DNA of 64,000 bases from Prinia subflava. Lineage: Eukaryota; Chordata; Aves; Passeriformes; Cisticolidae. The DNA lies in NCBI RefSeq assembly GCF_021018805.1, contig NC_086254.1, forward strand, positions 26,473,300 to 26,537,299. The letters run 5' to 3'. The notes beneath the pieces are model-generated. The model was given only the letters and a program-made list of their open reading frames with translations. It was not told the origin of the DNA and searched no databases. The translations under genes were made by a program, and so were the position numbers. This document shows, piece by piece, positions 24,723 to 37,000 of the stretch (positions within the stretch are counted from its first letter, which is position 1; the number at the start of each line of letters is the position of its first letter).

Positions 24723-27700
24723 GCTTAGGTGTTTTTCTGTGCAGGATCTGACTTTTTCAGGCTGCTTGCATCACTGAGGATGGTCTTTCCCTCACAGATA
24801 AGAAGCTGAGGCAGGGAAGCTGAGTGGCTTTGTTTGAGACCTCAGAGCTGTTGCCATGGCCATGGGCAGCACTCTCCAGTTACTGGTCCTGTCCTTGGGT
24901 TATTTGAAGAATCTCATAATGGACTCAGATTTTAATGGAGTGGTCAGAATCTTCTGCTGATGGTTATATTCACATTATTCTATGTCTGAGTCCACTGCTA
25001 CACCTGTGCTTTCAAAAGGTGCTTCTCTGCTCTCTGCTGGCTCTCCACCAATTCCTCCTCCACCAACACCCCCATCCAGCCCACACCTTTTAGCTCCAGC
25101 TTCACATCAGGAGCAAGAGATTCAGGAAGCACAGAAGGATAACTACCCCTCGAATTGTCATCACAGGCATACTGCAGGAGAGTTCATCAGTCACTGCAAA
25201 GAGTATTTAGCTATAATACCCCATTGCACATATTGCAACATATCATTACCTCCCATCCTCTCCAGAAAGTGAGATAACTGTAATAGCCACTCGGGCTGCT
25301 GTCATTACGTGTACAGGCAAAGGCAGGAAGGCATAGTCAGAGCTAATGCACACAGCTCATGAAAGCTATTGAAAATCTCTACAGACAGCATACACAAAAA
25401 CAGTGGGTTAATTTGCTTAGAAAAGAGCTTTGGTTTTGCTCCTGCCTTTGCCAAAGTAAAACAGTAATAATGAGAAAAGCTGAGACAGAACAAAGAACTC
25501 ACAATCTGCCTCTTTGCTGCAGGAGTTCATTCTTTAACACTCATCACCCACATTAGGTGACTGTGGGACTTGGCTCCCTAGGTGGGTTGAAATGGAGTCC
25601 CAAAGACAGAGTGGTGCTGTGTGGGTGTGAGTTTGGATTTGCAGAATGATGGTGCAGATATAACCTTGACAGCTAGGCTGTTGCTGAAATTCACTGCAGC
25701 AGGCTGGGATGAGATGGGGAAAAAAATCTACAGTTTTTATTTCCTTACTATTGCATATGTTCTTGATAGTCTGCACCAATAAAGAATTAAAGACATCACC
25801 GTGGAATTTCAGATGTTAGCTTTTAAGATTTTAGAGAATTTACTCTTGGGCTAATTTTAAGCTCTCACTGCTGTGCTTAATTGTTTGGTTTTTTTAATAA
25901 CAGCTGAGATTTTCAGTGATAAAGGTGTCACCATCCAAATCCTTTCTTAGCTGTCTCTAATGCAGGTTGATGAAAGATATTAAGCCATGGCTACATGATG
26001 GGGCAGCAAAGAGTGCATATGCAGTAGTTTACCAGTTTCATTAAAGACCCCATTTCTTTGCAGTTTGTTCTTTCCCATGATTCTTACCATATTTTTAATA
26101 ATTACCATATTTATAATAACATTCATATTTGTTGCTAATTTCCTTAATTTAAAGGACATTTTCCTCCTATCCGAACAGTTAGACAACTTAAAAAGCAAAC
26201 AAACAAAACCTTGGATTATATTAAGGGAAACATTTTGCCCAAGGCAGTTTGGATATCCGCAGATGGTGGTACTGAACATTTTGGCCCTTGTTCAGCAGAG
26301 ATTTTAAGAATGTGCCTAAATTTGAGCCTTTAAGTAACTCTGGTGGCTCTTCAGAATTTATTTGTTGACTGGAAGCTAAGGACATGAATAATGCCTTACT
26401 GGATTAATGTATCCAGCATTGTGCAGAACTAACCTCTTTAGCCATGTTTGTAGTTTTTATTAGATTCCAAATTTTAATTACATTTCTTTGAGTACCCTGG
26501 TAGAGTGCAGAGAGCACTCTTTCAGATATGCACACACATCAGCTTTTGCATATGTCCTTTTTTTCCTAATAGACAGCAGAACCTGCCTTAAAAAGCCACC
26601 CAGTAGACTTTGGTTGCATTTTTTTGGTGCTGGTAAAGAGAGCTGAATTCTTTTCCCTCCATAAACCAACTCATGTCTCCCCTAGGAGTCCCTGCAGCTG
26701 CTGAACCTGCCAGGTACTCATCCTTGTCACAACAAACCACCCAGCCCTGCCCTCCCCTTGCAAAGTTTTACCTGAGGAATTCCCCTTTAGGAATCAGGTT
26801 TTGGAAACCAGGACTGATCCTCTGTGACTGAAGTTGTAAACTCCTGAACCTGGAAGTTTCTCATGGAGATATTAACAGATCCCTAAATGCTGGTGGCATT
26901 GCCAGGACATTTGCCTTCCTGACTCTTCCTTCCACTCGTGATCTCTGCTTATTTTAATCAAAACATCATGACCTGACAAGGGTTTTGCATCCGTGCTTGG
27001 GTTTGTAGCCCTTTTGGGCTGTTTTGCAGTTGACTTATTTGTTGGATTTGTGCTTCGAGGCTTTGTGAGCTGTAACATTTATTTAGGCAAAGAACCTGAT
27101 TTTCTTGTTGTTAAAAGGGGGACAGTTTAAGGAAGATGAAAAGCTGTGTGGGTTTGTTGTTTCTGTCTGAGAAATGAAGGGCATGCACTGTGTTGTGAAA
27201 AGATTGGACATGGAGCCCGTGGTTTGAACCTTCAGGAGAATTTGCAGTGCCCCTTGCTAGTCAAACCCCTCTGTGGGAAAGGCAGAGCTGCAGTGCCCCC
27301 ATTAGTGCAGGACTGTGAAAAATTCAGTGGAAATGGCAAATTTTCCATATTTCCCAGTGATTGTAAAAAGATATGGCAGCTAAAAGGCAGAGTTTCTGTC
27401 CACACTGTGAGCTATTTGGAGTTATTTCTGAGGTAACATCACTGGAAGGGAGCATATTAGTAGAGAGAGGAAAGGAAACTAAGATTAAGGATCTGCACTA
27501 AAAAGTGTTGCAAGTTAATCCAAGCCCTCGGAAGGGATTTGTGTGAGTTGGAAAACACAAATAAATGTTTGGCCGGCTTACATTTTCAGTGGTGTGGTTT
27601 GCAGTGAAATGATGACACAATTTACTTACCAGTAAGTGGCATTCAACCGCCTCTAACAAAAAGAAATTACAGTAGAAGAATCAGACATCATCAGAGCATA

Positions 27701-30700
27701 AATCTGTTATGGAAGATTATAGCAGTTATTTATTATTTGAAAGCAAAGAATTGAGAAGCAAGGTGGCAGTTTTCTTTCAGTCATGGGAAATGCACCCTGT
27801 AATGTCTCCATGGAAAAAAGGAAAATGCTTCACCAAAGTGTTCCCGTTCAGCTCAATGGCAGAAGCACTATTCGTTAGCATCTGTTTTTGCAGGGAAACT
27901 CCTGTTAAGAGAGGAATTTAAATATCGGAGGAAGCATTTCCAGCAACTGTCTGGGTTTACTGAATATTTTTCAGACAGTGTTATGTTTATGGCACAGGTT
28001 TTTGTATGCTAAAGGAAAAGGCAATTCAGAATTTATGAAACAGCTGCTGTGTCTTGAGCACCTGAGGGACGGAATGACACAACATATATGTATTTCTGAA
28101 GTCATTGGAAAGAAACAACCCAGCAACTTCTGTACTTCCTTTTGAACCATAACCCATGGCATCTGCAAGCATTAAAATGTTTTCTTTTAATTTTTTAATT
28201 AGACACGAACACAAAATTTAACATTCAGGTATAGCATGCTATTAGGAAATCAACTCTTTTTCCCCTCCTTCTGTATCCATTCAGTTGTTAAATGTCCCCC
28301 TCCCTTCCTTTTTTTTAACCTCTTGTTCTTAATGAGACTTCCTCTTCTCCCCATGAATCTTTATGTAGGCAACCTTAGCTCTTGATTAATCAGTAATTAG
28401 GGAAGGAGTCATACTGATTTCAAGTCTTCAGTATCATACTCTCCAGCTGAAACTGAAAACTAAAATCTGAAGGAAAGCCATAGTGTCAATATTATGCTCT
28501 GTCTAACCATATGATGACAAAAATCCCATCAGAGTCAGACCAGGCATATCTATTTATATAGGCACAAATCTGTGCTGCTTGATAACGAGTGTAACACAAT
28601 CGTAATTCTCTCCCACGGCTGCTTTCTCACACATTCCCTGCCTTTGTCACCATCAGCGTTCAATATTTCACCCAAAAGTTTACTACACCCTCTGTCATCT
28701 CATCTGACACTGTTTCACTTCACTCCGTGTTTGCTGAGCACTTAGGGCTCAATTCAAAGTTTAATGAGCCCTCATTAACCTCCACGAGCTTTGGATCAAA
28801 CCCTTGTAGTCTAATATGGAAATAATGCTGGGGTATTATGGAGTTAAAAGCTGCCTTACAGTGGTCTGAGGATAAAGTCACTGCGGGCGGCAGCGTAATG
28901 GGGTGTTAATTGGATAGAGGGTATTCATAAATACTGAGCACTGAGTGTGGAGGTTGGGGAAGGGAGGGACTGCATGCTGAGTTGTAGGATCCTAAGCTGA
29001 GGAAAGCCTGAGGTTCCCTTTGCATCTGTGCTGCAGCTCTGCTTCAGCATTTGGGGAGTTAATGCTGGTGGGGAAGAGTTTTCTGGCCCAGCTTGATGGG
29101 TGCTGATGCTCACAGGTCACCTTCTCTCTCATCCTCTTGCTCTGAAGTCCTGCCTGCCTTGGCTCCATCAAAATCTTTCCAGAAACTGTTAGCAAAAAGG
29201 TGGTGTCATTGGAAAGGTGCTAATTCCACACCACAGCTTCTGCGTTTCCTCTTCTTTTTCTTCTTTGGGTTAAGGTGCTTTCAACACAACTTTTAAAGTA
29301 ACCCAAAATGTTGTGTTGCCTGAGCTCTTGGTTCCAGTCAATCCCCTAGCAAGGCTGTTTTTCTGTTCCTGTGGACTGCTTGAAATATTCCCTGGGGGCT
29401 CTGCTGATCAAAGACCTCCACCAAGTCATGTCAAAGCAGTATATCAAATATTTTAGTCTGTTCCCTTGGGTTTACCCTTGTTATACCCAAAATACCATTA
29501 ATTCTTGGAGAAGCTCTGTTTCTTCCTCAGTGTGCAGAGGATGATCAGGAACAGCAAAGAATTAGATTCCCTCAAGGTCTGAAGGACACCTGGGTCCCTT
29601 GGCACATCCTGCCACATCCCCAGGGCCACCAGGGCAGGGACACGGGGCTGCTGCTGCCCCTTCTGAGCTGATACTTTGGTTTGGGAGCTGACATCATCTC
29701 TTCCCCAGAGAAGTGGGACTGATTCCTTTCATTTATGTATCTTAGGTATTCTCTGTGCTTCTTGCCTTTTTTTGAAGAGCTGTTCCTTTCCTTCTGTGAA
29801 GCCACAGATGCAACACATCCTGTCTTCCTCCATGCAGCCAAGTGCCTTTCCCTTTGGGCTGGTGACAAGTTGCTTTTTCCCTCCATATAGCTAAGGAAAA
29901 AAAGAACAATCACATATGTAACCATTACAGAAATGTTTTTCTGGAAACTCTCAATCCATATCTGCAGAAGACATGTCCCCATTCTCCCTTATTTTTAAGC
30001 AAAAGCTGTGTAGTAGCTGTTCCTGTACTGCCTGTGTGCCAGCCTGCAGTTCCTGCCTATCCTAATCCCATATGGGAGCAAGGCTTGAGCATATATGCTG
30101 GGAAGGGTTAGGAAATTCTGCTTGATTTGATGCTCTCCTTTTTATTCTTCAATTGATTAAGCAGCTGCTAAAATAAGCCTTTCATTGGAGGAGTTCCATA
30201 ATGCCCTCCCCTCTGGAGCATCACTGCAGCCTGTACACCTCCCTTCTCTGTGTCTTCACATTTCCAGTTCTTGCCTCCTGTTCCACCTTTTCAGGTCTTG
30301 CTTTCACATTTTGTTTTTGCTGTAGTGTGTTCCCAGGGAGATCTTTCCACACATTTTCTCTGTCTCAGGTGCTCCCTGTGCTGCTGCTCAGCCATTCAGG
30401 ATCAGAGTCAGTCACAATCCCTGCAAACTGAGAGCTTGGCTGAAGCCTTGGCTGTCTCTAGTTCTTGCACCGTCAGCTCCAAACCTTTCTTCTTGGTTGG
30501 AAATATTTTTAAAAAAAAAAATTTTTAAAAACCCACAAACACCTAGACTTGTGTTGTCTCCAGAAATTGAGAATGTAAATACAGAGCAATCTGTGATGAA
30601 ACCTGGAGCATTCCCACCGTTGTCTCTCCATGGATTTATGTACCAGTTAAATGTCACCACTCCAGTTTTCTTGAAAGGCTGCTGTGTTTTCCTACAGGAC

Positions 30701-33700
30701 AGTGTGGGTGGAAGTGTGGACATTTCACAACCAAGGGTGTTGTTTTAAGGGCTGAATCAAAGTGTGGGAGATTTCGTTAATCTTTTTCATTCAGTTTTTC
30801 TGATTGAGCTTTTTTTATTTATAATTATATGTCTGTCTGATTGAGAAAGCTATTTATCCATTCAATGACGAATGATCAAGAGGAAAGGATGGACAGGATG
30901 CTTTTAAAGCCTTTCAGCCCCATAGTTGTAGCCACTTATACTGATAGCTTGCACTGGCAAATGGAATGTGAATCAGAGAAAACATGGGAAATAATAGGAG
31001 GAAAATTCAAATCCATTTCTGATGAGTTATATTAAACCCAAAGATCTTCCACTTCATAGAGAAATTATTTAAGTTTTATGCAGCTTTTGAGATTATGACA
31101 AGCTGAACAACTTGTTCTGGCTTGGTGCTCAAGCACCATATGGTACTACTTCAGCAATTTGATGTGATATTATGAATAAGAGTGCATGAGTAGTGAAATG
31201 TTGGGGTTTTTATATCATATTGGCCTTCTGCAATAGACATTAAAATGTTTAGAGTAAGGGAAGGGGAAAAAAAAAAAACCCAGACCTGCAGGTTTCAATA
31301 GCATAATTGCAGCAAGCAAGTGGAAAATGAATCTCTGGTGATTAGGAAACCAGTTGCTGACGGATCTCTTGGACAGGTGGGGATAACCCAAGTTCTACAG
31401 GCCCTGTTCTCCTCTTAGGTTTTCTCTGGTACAATGCTTGTGTTATCTCTAAAGAAAAATCTTTATATGCTATTTTCTAAGTTCAGGGCTAGTGGTTTGC
31501 AAATAATAATTGTTATGCAAGTGGAAATTGCCACTGTGTTAAAAATAAAATCTTAGGCTAAGCTTGTAATCTCAGACAAGTATATGAAAGCAATAGTCAG
31601 CAAAAGATAATGATAAAATCTCAATGTCCCTGTCTGAAGAAGGGCCATCACTCTTCCTTGTGTTACTTTCCCACTAGTTACAGGAAGTTCCTTCCTCAAA
31701 TTTTGTTGCTAAAAGCAATTCATGGATAGCAGGATGTGACTGCCAAATTTGGGAGGATGAGGTAATGTGGAGTTGGTTAGTCTGGTACATTTTGCAGGCA
31801 GTGGTCTCCCTTAGTGTGTCAGTGTGTACTGAATTCTAAAGATAAAACAAATTCACCCCTACCAATATGTATGTATATTTATATATATGTGATAGATTTG
31901 AACTAATGGTGTGTGTAAATCATACATCTGCTGTGCCCAGAGAGGATGGGACTGGTCCACAGATCTCATGGGAGGAATTTCTGGGAGGCAGAGGGTGGCA
32001 CAGGCTCTGCCTGAGGATTCTCTGGAATAATTAGTGGGATTGAACACCTGCCTGGAAAATTTGGATCCGTTTCTTACTCTGAATTACAGCTGCATTAGTA
32101 GAGTTTTAAGGGACAAATGCTGCTTTGAACACAAAATATTCATATAGAAAAATGTCTGATTTTTATAGTAATTTTGGGATTTGTCTTGTTCGGATGTTTC
32201 CCTAAATTTGCTTTTCAAATGGCTTTTGGTTCAGAATGGAGCTTTAGTTTGCAGTGGATAATGCCTCCATTGCACAGAGCTGACTGGTTTTCACTAGCTG
32301 TTTTGAATTGGGTTTTTTTTTTTACCCTGAGAATTCCTTTCTTCTTATTCTTAATATATTCCCAGTTGGAATTTAGTTTCTGAAAAAAAAAATCCGTCAT
32401 CACTGCAGTGATTTTTAGCGGTTGTATCCTTTTATGCATCATTCTCACACAGTGTGAACATTTTAACCTTTTCTTAATTATTAGCATTTCCATTCCTGCT
32501 GTTCATTAATCTGTGCTGGGCGAGGACCATGATGTGTTGCCCAAGGATGCAGCCCTGGAGCTGCTCAGCTCCTGCTCTGTGGAAACCTCAGCCTACAGAG
32601 ATTTTCATAGAGCATCTACCATTTCACTTTTGAAGTCTGAACTTCGAACTGATTTATTTATTTTGTAATGGATAGGTTGGCTGGCTGTCCTGCTGAGTTA
32701 TCTGCTTTAGCTAGACACGTGAAAATGTTGTATAAATCCAAGCTGCTGTTAAGTGCACTTGGATAATAAACAGTGCAGAGTGTATTCTTACCACAACAAC
32801 ACAAAACCAATTCTACCTGACACCTGGTAAAATCTAAAACAAGGAACTGATAGAAATTAGTCAGTAAATTACCCAACAAGGTTAAGGTCCAGCCTCTCTT
32901 CCTCTGGCTCCAGTTCTCACTTACAAATGGAATTGAGGCTGGATCTACAGCTTTAGCTACCTGGATTTTCTCCTCACATATTTAATAGTACATCCTCTCA
33001 GGCTTCAGTTCACAGCTGAATCGCAGGCACAAAAGCTGCTCATGCCAGGGGAGCCTAAATGACTCTGCAAAAGTCAGAAAGGAAATCCAGGGTATATTTG
33101 AGAACTGAGCAGACTTCCCAAATCTCCCAAGTAATCCCTCCACCTTAGGTTTTTTGCATTTGCTCTGGAGTTGTTAAGATGCTGCTGGTGGTAACTTGAG
33201 CTGATAGATATTTCTACAAAATCTAGTTTTAAAAATAACATCCAGCCAAACTGAAACTTACTTTGAATGTTCACATTACACAATGTTATCAGTAGTATTA
33301 TACTTCTCATAATCAACAAAGGCCCTAGTTTTCAAAATGTGACTGTATTTTTGCAAAATTAAGATTCTAATATTCAGGTAGGTTTTGTTCTTCATTAATT
33401 TTCTGCAGATAAAGAAAAAAAACCCACTTTCTAAATAGCTTTTATTTAGAATACAGTTCAGTGGTGCTTCTGGAATATTGGTTTGTAATTCTTGTATTCA
33501 TTCAACCTCAGCTTTCCAAGCTATGTGTAGTGAAAATACAACCACTTTCCTCTTGGTTAGACTACAGTACTTAGTGGTGTTTAAGTCTAGTACTGGGCAA
33601 ACTGTGCTGGGTTTTATGTTGATGATAAAGCTTTAATTGCACTTCTGAAATCCTCATCATGTGTAAAACAGTACTGCTAAACTAAATGGGAACAGCATCC

Positions 33701-33905
33701 CATAAAAACCAGGCAGCCTGGAGTATGATTAAGAGGCAGTAATTTTTTTCTTATTCAGACCAGCATGGTTTCACTTTTCATACTTTGCTTCCCAACACTT
33801 CACCACTGCTCAGACACATGCATTCCCTGCCACCATCCAAAGATTTCCCCACGGCCTCCTAAATTTGTCCTGCTCCCTCCTGCGTGGAAACAGCAAAAAC
33901 TCTGC
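24723..33905 (+). other. CDH4: CDH4 downstream intron, second part
   Basis: No gene is recognised. It contains the AT-rich duplication at 26084-26119, A runs near 30511-30521 and 31267-31278, and T runs such as 32313-32323. The stretch around 28560-28960 is low in simple repeats and looks like a candidate conserved noncoding block, but that is an impression only. Confidence 0.78.
26084..26119 (+). repeat. 18-bp tandem duplication, AT-rich
   Basis: TTACCATATTTTTAATAA (26084-26101) and TTACCATATTTATAATAA (26102-26119) differ at one base. The array is AT-rich and is probably a simple slippage product. Confidence 0.87.
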
Positions 33906-34067
33906 GAGAATTCCACCAATCTTTAATTTCCCTGAGATTCCACCAGTCTTTGATTTCCCTGAGATTCCACCAGTCTTTATTTCCCTGAGATTCCACCAGT
34001 CTTTAATTTCCCTGAGATTGCACCAGTCTTTAATTTCCCTGAAATTCCACCAGTCTCTGATTTCCCC
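33906..34067 (+). repeat. 27-bp minisatellite, six copies
   Basis: There are six head-to-tail units at 33906-33933 (28 bp), 33934-33960 (27), 33961-33986 (26), 33987-34013 (27), 34014-34040 (27) and 34041-34067 (27). Each carries GATTCCACCAGTCTTT or a close variant, followed by a T-rich end and CCCT. Units differ by a few substitutions and two single-base indels. A frame through the array stays open (33865-34359), but the indels change the encoded repeat, so it gives no sign of coding selection. Confidence 0.93.
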
Positions 34068-37000
34068 GAGACTCCTCTGCAGCCAGGCCGTGTCTGGTGG
34101 CTCTCAGTGGCTCCGCCGTGTTCCTGCACGGGTGGCAGGAGGTGACAAGGAGGTGGCACCACGTGTCCTTTTCAAACTTCCAGAGTTTGACCCTCGGCTC
34201 CCTGCTCCCATGCCTGATGTGGGGAGCTGTTGTACATGCACAATGATACCAGCTGTGTGGCAGCGAAGCAAAACCATCTTGAGGATTCTTAGTACGTGGG
34301 AAATGGGAAGAGGAAAATGTGAATATTGCAAAAAACCCGCTTTCTTCAGTAGGTGCTAAAGCCACACCTGCCAGCGAGCAGTAATAGGGTTTAGTTCACT
34401 TGGTTGAACATCACTCTGGGGAGGTTTTGGGCCAAGTTTCCATCCTTGCCAACAGTTTCTTTCTCCACTGCAATTCATTAATTAGCAGCTATACCTGTTT
34501 ACATAATGAATGTCGGAGAGCTTTTATCAGTGTGTTGCCGTATGAAATGTCACAGTGTTCTCTTGATCAGATTAGAAATGTCTGACCAGAAAGTCCCCAG
34601 CATTTCAGGGCATTGTGCGTGACTCATGAAAGGGAGCACTTAATGATGGTGCTAGTGAAAAAGTCAGTCCAGGCACATTTTCTACAGTGTAATTTCCCAG
34701 TGCTCAAATATTTGAAAGCCAAGAAAAATTAATACTTTCTTGCATGCAGTGTGTAAGTTTAAAATTGTGTTCTCAAATGAGATGTTCTAATTCTGTTGCT
34801 CAGTTGTGCTTAGAAATAAAAAACTGGCCCAGACTCCAGCCCTGTTAGATCCCTAACCAGTTCATAATAAATGTGGAGATACCAGGATTACCATGCCCAG
34901 ATGCTGAGCATATGGTACCTATGTAGCAAAATGCAGCTTGCACTGGGGTTCTGGTAATACGTTTGTACAGGTATGTACATATAGATTCCTGCAAAACTGG
35001 TTGGAGAAAGATGCAGGGCTGCCGTCATGGAGTATATTTAGGTGGGTTTTTACTTTCTTTTTTTCAAGGGCCCGTCCCTTGTTATGATGTGATTGCAGAT
35101 TAATTTCAGTGAATATTAGTATTTAAAAGGATTTTCCCCTCATCTTTCCCTTAATCCCTTTTTGCTGAATGTATGCTTCACTTCATTCTGTTCTATGCTG
35201 AGATTTGTTGAAAGGGATGGCGAAGAGTTTGTATTTCCCTTTTTGGCAGCCTGAGCTCCATGTGGTTTGTGTGAATTCTTCTTTCAGGAGAGAACATTTA
35301 AAGGCAAGAACTCCTCTTTGTGCCTGTGGAAGGGTAAAATCAAGCTTCTCCTACAGCGCGTTTCAAAGCGTTTCACTAGGAAACAAGAGCATTTTGCATT
35401 CACATGTCCTAACCAGGATTCGTTTTGAAGAGGCTTGAAGGCAGTGACAAATAGAGGGATTTTTATAATGTGTAACTCGGCTGAACTGCCAGGGTTCTGC
35501 AGAGAGGCATCTTTTGTGCAAAGCTAAAAATGTCATAGGCTAGAATGAAGTAATAGCATAAAGTAAATTTCTGAGATTTTCTTTTAAAAATATGCTTCAA
35601 GTATTCACAATAGAGCTGTGCTTTAAAAGCAGTCAGACCTATCCCCTACAGATTAATTAGTAGTACAATGCTTGATTTTGAAAAGGAGGAGATGGTAAAG
35701 GTGGCTGCATTGAAAAACTTGTCAAATGTCTTGGAAATGCATGGAGAGAATCAGCAGCAAGAACACTCTGCAAGGGAGCAGAAGCATGTCCAGAGACACA
35801 CAGACCCGCTGTGGAGAAGGTGGCCTCACCCTGTTGGGTTTAGCACAGTTCTCTGTGGCACATTTAGCACAGTTCTCTGTGGCACACAGCCTCTGCTCAG
35901 CCCTTAGGGGCTCTCAGATCAGTCACTGCTCTGCTTTCAGTCTGGGGATCACAGCATCCTTCGGCCATCACACAGAGCTGTAAAGGCAAGACACCAAATC
36001 CTCCCTGTGCCCCAACCTCTGAGAAAACAGGTCATGATCTGATCCCAAAATGTGTTACTGTTGAACTTTAGTTAGTGGAGAAGGAAGGAGCAGTATGAAA
36101 CCAAACAGCTCAGCTTTGTGGAGGGTTTAACGTGCTCTTACAGTGACCTCCTGTGGAACAGAGCAGACACCTTGGTGCCCTGCACTGGGGTGGTCACACT
36201 TTCCATAAAACCCACGGGCCCCGCATCCTGCGTGGCTCTCCCAAAGACTCCAGCACATTTCCTTACTCTTCCTAGGCAAGATGTGGATTTCTTTCTAGCT
36301 GAATGAACTCCCACCTTTAGAAGAGACATCTCTGATTAGTGTTTCAGAGCCACGGGCTGCTTACGTGTGTGAGGTCAGAGCCAGCACTTGCCTTCAGCAG
36401 TTCAACTACCCAACCCTGTTCTTTGCATGATGGTTTGAATAAATGTTATATCAGCTTTAATATCATGAGTATTTCATTTACAAGGTGATGATGTGTTTGT
36501 AGAGCATGCAATGCATTTCATTTAGCAGTTACATGCACTGAGGGATGCACTGAATAAAATATTACTTTAAAATTAGATGATTTCTTTAATTCTATATACA
36601 GGCTCTGTGGGTTAATACATATTGCATCTAACTCAAGCGGTGATGCAGCTTCTGTAACCTAGTTCTTCATGCATTGTAATTCTTTCCATTGTGTTGTCCA
36701 GTGAATTTTATGAGTATTATTTGTTAATATGTTCATTTTATTTGAATAAGAAAGCAAGTCATTCCAATGCAGTGACTGATCATGCTGTGAAATTAGATTT
36801 TGAGAGCAGCCTGTAAAGGGAAATAATCTGTTTGCTTTTTTAGGGAACTGTTGCCCCTGTGGTGTTTGCTTTGCCTTTGTGAGAGTGTCTGTAGTGCTAG
36901 AGCCACTCCAAGAGAGATGGTGCAGCAGCAGCTGCTCAGAAGGAATTCCCAGCTTGGGAATGTGTGTTCTGAGGAGAAACAGGAACCCCTGTGCAGGAGC

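Noticed and set aside
30880..31035. Frame containing EERMDRM, considered as the next EC1 exon
   Set aside because: Only a superficial resemblance to the cadherin DREERA segment. The flanking residues do not match EC1 and there is no suitable acceptor and donor pair.
33906..34067. Possible CRISPR-like array
   Set aside because: The units are directly adjacent with no unique spacers, and the DNA is vertebrate intron.
33865..34359. 164-codon frame with a nine-residue repeat (Pro-Glu-Ile-Pro-Pro-Val-Phe type)
   Set aside because: The periodicity comes from the 27-bp minisatellite. The 26-bp unit changes the repeat's frame part way through, so there is no conserved repeat peptide.
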